From Rhodobacterales bacterium (GTDB taxonomy: Bacteria > Pseudomonadota > Alphaproteobacteria > Rhodobacterales > Rhodobacteraceae): a stretch of DNA of 36,503 nucleotides. The notes beneath the pieces are model-generated. The model did not search any database. It had not been told where the DNA came from and was given only the letters and a program-made list of their open reading frames with translations. The position numbers and the translations under genes were made by a program. Shown here piece by piece: positions 1-7,816 of the stretch (position 1 is its first letter; each line of letters starts with the position of its first letter). The stretch spans positions 1 to 36,503 of the forward strand of contig JAACUH010000083.1 in NCBI GenBank assembly GCA_009993005.1, written 5' to 3'.

Positions 1-115
1 TGTCGTCGGCCTTGGTCTCGACCACGAAACCGGGGCCTTCGTAAATCTGCATGATGGCATCGCCCGCCTCGAGCGCGAGTGCGCGCATCACCTCTGTCAG
101 ACGGTCGAAATCCAT
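1..115 (-). CDS. cysQ: CysQ-like 3'(2'),5'-bisphosphate nucleotidase, N-terminal fragment
   Basis: Only the first 38 codons are present; the gene runs off the left edge. Read on the minus strand from the ATG at 115, the peptide begins MDFDRLTEVMRALALEAGDA and continues through MQIYEGP to ETKADD. This is the amino-terminal helix and the 'K.D..P.T.AD' lead-in of the inositol monophosphatase/CysQ family. CysQ hydrolyses 3'-phosphoadenosine 5'-phosphate made during sulfate assimilation. The metal-binding motifs lie outside the window, so the exact member (CysQ rather than SuhB) rests on the N-terminus alone. It diverges from the export permease across a 141-nt gap. Confidence 0.7.
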   Translation of the reverse strand, partial: MDFDRLTEVMRALALEAGDAIMQIYEGPGFVVETKADD

Positions 116-256
116 GCCCTGCCAGCCCCTTTTGCCTGTGGTGCCCGCCAGACTGTTGATCTGCCGGGGCCGCCTCCTTATGCTGCGGCGCTAACGGATC
201 GGCAAGAAATACATGCGACCACAGCAATCACGACCCGCAACAGGCAGGACCGCCAG

Positions 257-1078
257 ATGTTTCAGGTAAACCCCAGCCGCAGCTCGTCGCGGACGATTCT
301 GGGAACGTTCGAGCTGATCTATCACAGCACCGTGCGCGAGATCCGCAAGGATCACCGCAACGCGCTCGTCGGGCTCTTGCTGAACATGCTGCAGGCGATG
401 ATCTTTGTCGCTTCCTTCTATCTGATGTTCCTCTTTCTGGGCATCCGCGGCGCCGCGCTGCGGGGCGATTTCCTGCTCTACATCATGTCGGGCATCTTTC
501 CCTTTCTGGTGCATACCAAGGCGATGGCGGCTGTCGTGGGTTCCGAAGGGCCGGCCTCGCCGATGATGCAGCACGCCCCGCTCAACACGCTGATCACCAT
601 CGCGGCGGCGGCGCTGGGGTCGCTCTACATCCAGGTGCTGTCGCTCTTTGTGCTGCTGTTCTTCTATCACGCCATCGTCACGCCAGTGGTGATCGACAAC
701 CCGGCCGGCGCGATGGGGATGATCCTCGCCTCGTGGTTTTCGGGGGTGGGGGTCGGCGTCATCTTTCTGTCGCTCAAGCCGTGGTTTCCGGGCTTTGTGC
801 GGATCGGGTCGTCGATCTATTCGCGCGTCAACATGATCGCCAGCGGCAAGATGTTCGTGGCAAGCCAGTTGCCCGCGCACATGCTCGTCCTGTTTGACTG
901 GAACCCGTTGTTCCATACCATCGACCAGTGCCGGGACGACATCTTTCGGGACTATACGACCCACGTCTCCTCCGCGTCCTATCCGGTCTATGTCGGCTGC
1001 GCGCTGATCGTGATCGGCATGATGGGCCAATTCTACACCCGACGCGCCGCGTCGCTCAGCTGGAACGCCGCAAGATGA
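257..1078 (+). CDS. ABC-2 type export permease (polysaccharide-export KpsM-like)
   Basis: A 273-residue integral membrane protein with about six hydrophobic segments: near residues 38-60, 74-95, 113-135, 150-172 and a C-terminal one near 245-262, preceded by a charged cytoplasmic N-terminus. The layout and the 'IRKDHRN' entry helix fit the ABC-2 membrane family (KpsM/RfbA-like) that exports capsule or O-antigen type polysaccharide with a separate ATPase. No ATPase gene is adjacent, so the substrate is unknown. AGGA seven nt upstream supports the ATG at 257. The stop codon overlaps the ATG of the next gene (ATGA at 1075-1078), so the two are probably translationally coupled. Confidence 0.75.
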   Translation: MFQVNPSRSSSRTILGTFELIYHSTVREIRKDHRNALVGLLLNMLQAMIFVASFYLMFLFLGIRGAALRGDFLLYIMSGIFPFLVHTKAMAAVVGSEGPASPMMQHAPLNTLITIAAAALGSLYIQVLSLFVLLFFYHAIVTPVVIDNPAGAMGMILASWFSGVGVGVIFLSLKPWFPGFVRIGSSIYSRVNMIASGKMFVASQLPAHMLVLFDWNPLFHTIDQCRDDIFRDYTTHVSSASYPVYVGCALIVIGMMGQFYTRRAASLSWNAAR

Positions 1079-1689
1079 TGACACGCCTGATCGCCCTTTA
1101 CCTCGCCCTCTGCCTCGCCCTCTGGGGCACCGTCCTTTCAGCGCAGGACCTGCCCGCCCTCTACAGCGTGAGCGGCGTGCAGTCCGGCGATGTGCTCAAC
1201 ATCCGCGCCGCGCCCGATGCCGACGCGGCCAAGGTGGGCGAGTTCGGCCAGTATGGCTTCAACATCGAGGTGCTCGCGCTCTCGCCCGACGGGCGCTGGG
1301 GGCTGGTCGGCCTGCCCGAGGGCAATGGCTGGGTCTCCATGCGCTTCATGGCGCGGCAAGAGGTTTTGCCCTACGAGATCCCGGTGCCGCTCACCTGCCT
1401 GGGGACAGAGCCGTTCTGGCGCATCGGCCTTTACCCGCGCGGCTTTGAATACGAGATGATGGGCGAGCCGCGCACCGACCTCAGCCTGCTGTCGCAGTCG
1501 GTCGCGCCGAACGGCTACCTCGCCGTGCTCGAGGAAGGGCCGACGCTGACCCACACCCTGATCGTGGAGCGTGGCCAATGCAGCGACGGGATGAGCGACC
1601 GCCGCTTTGGCTGGCGCGCGATGCTGTTCCTCGACGCGCCCGACCGCGCGCTGGTGCATTCGGGCTGCTGCTACCTGGGCGGCAACTGA
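1075..1689 (+). CDS. Secreted SH3-domain (SH3b) protein
   Basis: A 204-residue protein. A signal peptide of about 23 residues (MMTRL, a hydrophobic core, then LSAQ) is followed by a bacterial SH3 domain (residues about 30-100), recognised by VLNIRAAPDADAAKVGEF and the later GWVSMRFM. The C-terminal half carries CLGTEPFW and ends SGCCYLGGN, with three cysteines that could pair in the periplasm. SH3b domains usually bind peptidoglycan or other envelope ligands; the ligand here is unknown. The start at 1075 is chosen because it overlaps the upstream stop and directly precedes the signal peptide; the ATG at 1078 is an alternative. Confidence 0.75.
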   Translation: MMTRLIALYLALCLALWGTVLSAQDLPALYSVSGVQSGDVLNIRAAPDADAAKVGEFGQYGFNIEVLALSPDGRWGLVGLPEGNGWVSMRFMARQEVLPYEIPVPLTCLGTEPFWRIGLYPRGFEYEMMGEPRTDLSLLSQSVAPNGYLAVLEEGPTLTHTLIVERGQCSDGMSDRRFGWRAMLFLDAPDRALVHSGCCYLGGN

Positions 1690-1747
1690 GGGGCCGGCGC
1701 GCCGCCACAACAGGCACAAAAATGCGTGGGCCCGCCGCAACAGGCAG

Positions 1748-1779
1748 GTTGCAGGCCCCAGGACCCCTCCCTATATACG
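1748..1779 (+). promoter_or_regulatory. RpoH (sigma-32) type heat-shock promoter of dnaK
   Basis: GTTG at 1748-1751, exactly 18 nt, then CCTATATACG at 1770-1779. This matches the alphaproteobacterial heat-shock consensus CTTG-N17/18-CYTATNTNNG with one mismatch, the first C of the -35. Transcription would start near 1785-1790, giving a leader of about 100 nt before dnaK. Its position before dnaK strengthens the assignment. Confidence 0.75.
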
Positions 1780-1792
1780 CCAAGATCGCCGG

Positions 1793-1811
1793 CGGGACTG
1801 TCATAGTCCCG
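1793..1811 (+). promoter_or_regulatory. dnaK leader hairpin 1
   Basis: Perfect 7-bp dyad: CGGGACT, loop GTCAT, AGTCCCG. It lies immediately downstream of the predicted transcription start, so it would cap the 5' end of the dnaK mRNA. A role in RNA stability or start-site regulation is inference; it could also be a DNA operator. Confidence 0.45.
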
Positions 1812-1829
1812 TCGCATTCATCCAGAAAT

Positions 1830-1857
1830 GGCACGGGTGCCGGAACGGGTCCGTGCC
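1830..1857 (+). promoter_or_regulatory. dnaK leader hairpin 2
   Basis: GGCACGG (1830-1836) and CCGTGCC (1851-1857) form a 7-bp stem around a 14-nt loop. It sits between leader hairpin 1 and the dnaK ribosome site (GAGAGAGGG, about 1872-1880). It does not itself cover the ribosome site, so a simple ROSE-type thermometer is not shown. Confidence 0.35.
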
Positions 1858-1890
1858 GCTCAAACCGCCTGTGAGAGAGGGATTTGAAAC

Positions 1891-3813
<1,923 letters not shown>

Positions 3814-3831
3814 GCGCGGTTAGGCCGACAG

Positions 3832-3861
3832 AGGACCGGCCCGCGGTGGCGGGTCGGTCCT
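3832..3861 (+). terminator. dnaK-dnaJ intergenic hairpin (attenuator or RNA-stabilising stem)
   Basis: AGGACCGGCCCGC (3832-3844), loop GGTG, then GCGGGTCGGTCCT (3849-3861): a 13-bp stem with one G-U wobble. It is followed only by TTGCATTG, not a T run, so it is a poor full terminator. Being inside the operon, it more likely lowers dnaJ relative to dnaK by partial termination or by protecting the 3' end of dnaK mRNA. That role is inference. Confidence 0.7.
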
Positions 3862-3886
3862 TGCATTGCCGAAGGGACGCATGTCG

Positions 3887-5044
3887 ATGGCAAAACGCGA
3901 CTATTACGAGACGCTCGGCATCGCCAAGGGCGCCGGCGCCGACGAGATCAAGAAGGCCTATCGCGCCAAGGCCAAGGAGCTTCACCCCGACCGCAACGCC
4001 GACAACCCGCAGGCCGAGGCGCAGTTCAAGGAGGCCAACGAGGCCTATGAGGTCCTGAAAGACCCCAACAAGAAGGCCGCCTATGACCGCTATGGCCATG
4101 CCGCCTTTGAAGGTGGCATGGGCGGTGGCGGCGGTGGGCGGCCCGGCGGCGGCTTTTCCGGCCAGGGCGATTTTGCATCGGCCTTTTCCGACGTGTTCGA
4201 CGACCTTTTTGGCGACTTCATGGGCGGGCGCGGGGGTGCGCAGGGCCGCTCGCGCGCGGCGCGGGGCAATGACCTGCGCTATAACCTGCGCATCACGCTC
4301 GAAGAGGCCTTTGCCGGCCTGCAAAAGACCATCAACGTGCCCACCGCCGTCACCTGCACCGCCTGCAACGGCACCGGCGCCGAGGGCGCGAGCGAGCCGC
4401 AGACCTGCCCGACCTGTTCGGGCATGGGCAAGGTGCGCGCGCAGCAGGGCTTTTTCACGGTCGAGCGCACCTGCCCGACCTGCAACGGCATCGGCCAGAT
4501 CATCAAGAACCCCTGCGAGGTCTGCCATGGCGCTGGCCGGGTCGAGAAGGAACGGTCGCTGTCGGTGAACATCCCCGCCGGCGTCGAGACCGGCACGCGC
4601 ATCCGGCTCGCCGGTGAAGGCGAGGCCGGTCTGCGCGGCGGGCCGACCGGTGACCTCTATATCTTCATCGAGGTCAAGGAGCACGCCCTCTTCCAGCGCG
4701 ACGGCAACAACCTGTTTTGCCGGGTGCCGGTGTCGATGTCCGATGCCGCGCTGGGTGGCGACATCGAAGTCCCGACGATCGACGGGGGCAAGAGCCGGGT
4801 CAAGATCCCCGAGGGCAGCCAGTCTGGCCGGCAGATGCGCCTGCGCGCCAAGGGGATGCCCGCGCTGCGCGGCGGCGGCCCGGGCGACATGTTCATCGAG
4901 CTTGCCGTCGAGACGCCAGTCAACCTGACCGCCCGGCAAAAGGAATTGCTGCGCGAGTTCGACAAGCTGAGCGAGACGAACAACCCGCAAAGCGCCGGTT
5001 TCTTTGCCAGCGTCAAGAATTTCTGGGACCAGATGAAAGGCTGA
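3887..5044 (+). CDS. dnaJ: Molecular chaperone DnaJ (Hsp40)
   Basis: A 385-residue type I DnaJ. J domain at residues 1-70 with the HPD motif at 33-35 (KELHPDRN). A Gly/Phe-rich stretch follows at about 76-115. The zinc domain has four CxxCxGxG repeats: [24 protein letters not shown] and CEVCHGAG. A two-part substrate-binding C-terminus completes the protein. DnaJ delivers clients to DnaK and stimulates its ATPase. I chose the ATG at 3887 (MAKRDYYE, the family start, 9 nt after GAAGGGA); the in-frame ATG at 3881 would add two residues. Co-transcribed with dnaK across the intergenic hairpin. Confidence 0.97.
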   Translation: MAKRDYYETLGIAKGAGADEIKKAYRAKAKELHPDRNADNPQAEAQFKEANEAYEVLKDPNKKAAYDRYGHAAFEGGMGGGGGGRPGGGFSGQGDFASAFSDVFDDLFGDFMGGRGGAQGRSRAARGNDLRYNLRITLEEAFAGLQKTINVPTAVTCTACNGTGAEGASEPQTCPTCSGMGKVRAQQGFFTVERTCPTCNGIGQIIKNPCEVCHGAGRVEKERSLSVNIPAGVETGTRIRLAGEGEAGLRGGPTGDLYIFIEVKEHALFQRDGNNLFCRVPVSMSDAALGGDIEVPTIDGGKSRVKIPEGSQSGRQMRLRAKGMPALRGGGPGDMFIELAVETPVNLTARQKELLREFDKLSETNNPQSAGFFASVKNFWDQMKG

Positions 5045-5060
5045 CCGGCGCGCGCTCCGG

Positions 5061-5075
5061 TTAAGCCTTCGTTTA
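5061..5075 (+). promoter_or_regulatory. Candidate CtrA-type box upstream of radC
   Basis: TTAA (5061-5064), 7 nt, TTTA (5072-5075). This resembles the alphaproteobacterial CtrA site TTAA-N7-TTAA with one mismatch, in the 54-nt gap between dnaJ and radC. AT-rich half-sites stand out in this GC-rich sequence. No -10/-35 is obvious. Low confidence. Confidence 0.3.
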
Positions 5076-5098
5076 CCAATCTGCGGCAAGCTGGCGTC

Positions 5099-5878
5099 AT
5101 GACACGCCAACTCGCCTTTCATGATGCCATGCAGCCCTTCGCGCCCCGCGACCCGCGGGACGCCGATGAGGTGCAGATCGTGCCGCGCCCGCCCGAGGCG
5201 CGGCTCCCTTCCTATATCGCCGACCACCGCCGCCGGTTGCGCGACAGGTTCATGGCGGGCGGGGCCGCGGCCCTGCCCGACTACGAGATGCTGGAACTCG
5301 TGCTGTTCCGCGCCATCCCGCGGCAGGACGTCAAACCGCTCGCGCGGCTGCTGATCGACACGTTCGGCGATTTCAACCGCGTGCTCTCGGCCCCGCCCGC
5401 GCGCCTTGCGCAGGTCAAGGGTGTGGGTGATGCGGTCATCGTCGAGCTCAAGGTGGTCGAGGCCGCGGCGCAGCGCCTTGCCCGCGCGCGGATCATGCAG
5501 AAACACGTGATCTCGAGCTGGGATCAGGTGCTCGACTACTGCCACACGGTGATGGCGCATCGCGACACCGAACAGTTCCGCATCCTGTTCCTCGACCGCA
5601 AGAATGTGCTGATCGCGGATGAGGAACAGGCCAAGGGCACGGTCGATCACGTCCCCGTCTATCCGCGCGAAGTGGTCAAACGCGCGCTGGAACTCAATGC
5701 CTCGGCGCTGATCCTGGTGCACAACCACCCGTCAGGCGATCCGACACCGTCTGAGGCCGATATCGCGATGACGGCGCAGATCCGCATCGCGGCCCAGGCG
5801 CTGGGCATCACGCTGCACGACCATCTTATCATCGGAAAATCGCGCGAACTCAGCTTTCAGGCGCAGGGGTTGCTGTGA
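5099..5878 (+). CDS. radC: RadC family JAB-domain protein
   Basis: A 259-residue protein of the usual RadC/UPF0758 length. A helix-hairpin-helix region (about residues 60-120, ARLAQVKGVGDAVIVELK) is followed by the JAMM/MPN metalloprotease-like domain with the motif HNHPSGDPTPSEAD near residues 204-217. Its original DNA-repair assignment in E. coli is not secure; many RadC proteins sit on mobile elements, but this one is in a core neighbourhood after dnaKJ. The ATG at 5099 lacks a strong ribosome site. A possible CtrA box precedes it, and its 3' end faces the long inverted repeat at 5913-6013. Confidence 0.9.
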   Translation: MTRQLAFHDAMQPFAPRDPRDADEVQIVPRPPEARLPSYIADHRRRLRDRFMAGGAAALPDYEMLELVLFRAIPRQDVKPLARLLIDTFGDFNRVLSAPPARLAQVKGVGDAVIVELKVVEAAAQRLARARIMQKHVISSWDQVLDYCHTVMAHRDTEQFRILFLDRKNVLIADEEQAKGTVDHVPVYPREVVKRALELNASALILVHNHPSGDPTPSEADIAMTAQIRIAAQALGITLHDHLIIGKSRELSFQAQGLL

Positions 5879-5912
5879 CCTGCCCCATGCCGACCGGCGC
5901 CCAGGCCGCGAT

Positions 5913-6013
5913 GTCGGAGCCTTCGGCGAGGATATTTAAGGCCAAAAGATGGGGCCAATGGCGCGCCCTGTTGGCATCTTTTGGCTAAAAATATCCCCGC
6001 CGGAGGCTCCGAC
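5913..6013. repeat. Long inverted repeat, copy 1 of a dispersed element; probable two-way terminator
   Basis: Two 39-nt arms (5913-5951 and 5975-6013) around a 23-nt centre. The right arm contains AAATATCCCCGCCGGAGGC (5989-6007); the left arm is its near complement with five differences. The centre has a further small dyad (CCAA...TTGG). It fills the gap between the convergent radC and oxidase genes and would fold strongly in RNA from either strand. The same 33-nt unit recurs at 16960, paired at 27044, and in degenerate form at 35767. Confidence 0.85.
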
Positions 6014-6051
6014 ACCGCAATCTGCGGGACATCGGGCAAGAGTCGGCATCG

Positions 6052-7083
6052 TCAGGGCAGCGGTGGCTTGAAGTCTGCCGGGATCCTGTCGCGCCCGGCA
6101 AGCACCAGATCGGCCATGACCTCGCCTGCCAGCGGCGCGACGCCAAAACCGATCTTGAAGCCACCATTGGCGATGAAATGGCCGGGCCGGCCGGGCCAGG
6201 CGCACAGCAGCGGCGCGCGGGACCGGGCGCGGGGGCGCACGCCGGCCCAGCGCTCGATGACCGGGGCACCCGCGAGTGCGGGACAGGCACTGCTGGCGCG
6301 GGCGATCAGGGTGTCAAGCGCTGCATCGGTGCTGTCCGGCCTGTCCCAGTCGCGCTCGGAGGTCGAGCCGATCGCGACAGTGCCATCCGCATGGGGCACG
6401 ATGTGCAGCCCATCGACAAAGAGCTGCGGTGCCGCTGCCGCGTCATGGCGCAGCAGCGCAGCCTGCCCCTTGACCCCGCCGCCCAGGCCCGCTGCGCAGA
6501 GCCCGGCATGGCCGGTGGCCCAGACAACGGCACCCTGCTCGGGCCCCTGGTCGCGCAGGACGCCACCGCGCGCGACAATCGCCGCCGCGAGCGCCGCCAC
6601 AGCCCGGCGTGGATGGATACGCGCGCTCAGGCTGTCAAAGACATAGAGCCCCGTCCCGCTGGCTGGCGCCCATCCGACATGCGACGCCGCATCCGTGACA
6701 TGCCAGACTGCCAGCCCCTGCCAATGCGCCTCGGCCCCCGCGATGCGCCTGCGCGCCAGATCCACCGCCGCCGCATCAGCCAGCGGTTGCAGCCGCCCTG
6801 TCCGGGCATAGCCGGGGTCGCCGCCACCGGCCTCGACCACCAGCGCCCAATAGTCTCGGGCCATCAGGAGGCTCTCGAGCTGGAACGCCTTTTTCGCGTT
6901 CCACTGTTCGGGCACATGGGGCGCGAGCGCGCCGACGATACCGCCGCTGGCCCCCGCGCCCGGGCCTGCGGGGTCGATCACCTGCACCCTTGCGCCGCGT
7001 TGCAGGCAGGCCCAGGCGACGGCGAGGCCGAATATGCCTGCCCCCATCACCGTCACGTCAACCGTTGCCATTGCCATTGCCAT
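6052..7083 (-). CDS. DAO-family FAD-dependent oxidoreductase, MnmC C-domain-like
   Basis: A 343-residue FAD oxidoreductase. The dinucleotide fold VMGAGIFGLAVAWACLQRG lies near residues 12-30; the C-terminal substrate/FAD motif is GVRPRARSRAPLL followed by NGGFKIGFGVAPL. It belongs to the D-amino-acid oxidase/glycine oxidase family. Because it is divergent to, and 53 nt from, the methyltransferase mnmD, it probably supplies the oxidase half of MnmC, which removes the carboxymethyl group from cmnm5(s2)U34 in tRNA. Three in-frame ATGs at 7083, 7077 and 7071 lie in an ATGGCA hexamer repeat. GAGGAG upstream is compatible with the first. A general amine oxidase role cannot be excluded. Confidence 0.75.
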   Translation of the reverse strand: MAMAMATVDVTVMGAGIFGLAVAWACLQRGARVQVIDPAGPGAGASGGIVGALAPHVPEQWNAKKAFQLESLLMARDYWALVVEAGGGDPGYARTGRLQPLADAAAVDLARRRIAGAEAHWQGLAVWHVTDAASHVGWAPASGTGLYVFDSLSARIHPRRAVAALAAAIVARGGVLRDQGPEQGAVVWATGHAGLCAAGLGGGVKGQAALLRHDAAAAPQLFVDGLHIVPHADGTVAIGSTSERDWDRPDSTDAALDTLIARASSACPALAGAPVIERWAGVRPRARSRAPLLCAWPGRPGHFIANGGFKIGFGVAPLAGEVMADLVLAGRDRIPADFKPPLP

Positions 7084-7136
7084 TGCCGCGCATGCTCCTC
7101 ATCCTTCACCCTTGATACCTCCTAGGGCAGGACGCG

Positions 7137-7814
7137 ATGCAGGACCAGACCGTGCAGATCGACTGGCGTGACGGGCGCGTGCCGGTCTCGCGCCTGTTTG
7201 ACGACCCCTATTTTTCGCTCGACGACGGGCTGGAAGAGACGCGGCATGTATTTCTCGCCGGCAACGGGCTGCCCGGGCGCTTTGGCGGGGATTTCCACAT
7301 CGCAGAGCTTGGCTTTGGCACCGGATTGAACCTGCTCGTCACCTGGGCGGCCTGGGCGGCGGCGGGCGCGCCGGGGCGCCTGCGCTTCACCAGTTTCGAG
7401 GCCTATCCGATGGCCCCGGCCGACCGCGCCACTGCGCTCGCGGCCTTTCCGGTTCTGGCGCCGCTGGCACAGACCCTCTGCGCGGCGACGGCGGGCGGGC
7501 TGGGGCGGCATGACCTCGCGCCCGGCCTCATGCTCGAGGTGATCACGGGCGATGCGCGCGCGACCTTGCCCCAGTGGGCGGGGATGGCGGATGCCTGGTA
7601 TCTCGACGGGTTTTCCCCCGCGAAGAACCCACAGATGTGGGAGCCTGCGCTGCTGCGCGCGGTGGCGGACCACACCATGCCGGGCGGCACGCTGGCCACC
7701 TATACCGCCGCGGGCCATGTCCGCCGCGCGCTTGCCGAGGCGGGGATGGAGGTGACGCGCCAGCCGGGGTTCGGCCGCAAGCGGCACATGAGCATGGCGC
7801 GCCGGCCGGGCTAA
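7137..7814 (+). CDS. mnmD: tRNA (mnm5s2U34)-methyltransferase MnmD
   Basis: A 225-residue SAM-dependent methylase equal to the N-terminal half of MnmC. Diagnostic motifs are the SAM loop ELGFGTGLNLLVTW (about residues 60-73) and the catalytic stretch WYLDGFSPAKNPQMW (about 154-168). It methylates 5-aminomethyl-2-thiouridine at the tRNA wobble position. The oxidase partner is the divergent gene at 6052-7083, so the two activities fused in enterobacteria are separate here. The start follows AGGA by 4 nt. The stop is only 2 nt from the stop of the convergent slt gene, so there is no room for a terminator between them. Confidence 0.9.
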   Translation: MQDQTVQIDWRDGRVPVSRLFDDPYFSLDDGLEETRHVFLAGNGLPGRFGGDFHIAELGFGTGLNLLVTWAAWAAAGAPGRLRFTSFEAYPMAPADRATALAAFPVLAPLAQTLCAATAGGLGRHDLAPGLMLEVITGDARATLPQWAGMADAWYLDGFSPAKNPQMWEPALLRAVADHTMPGGTLATYTAAGHVRRALAEAGMEVTRQPGFGRKRHMSMARRPG

Positions 7815-7816
7815 CG

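Noticed and set aside
5099-5878. radC as a sign of a mobile or anti-phage island
   Set aside because: Core length and core neighbours (dnaKJ); no integrase, toxin or phage gene near.
5913-6013. Insertion-sequence remnant or attachment site
   Set aside because: No transposase or target duplication; the same unit recurs in other convergent gaps, fitting a terminator-like repeat.
6052-7814. A frameshifted MnmC fusion
   Set aside because: The two halves are on opposite strands with own starts, so they are separate genes, not a broken fusion.
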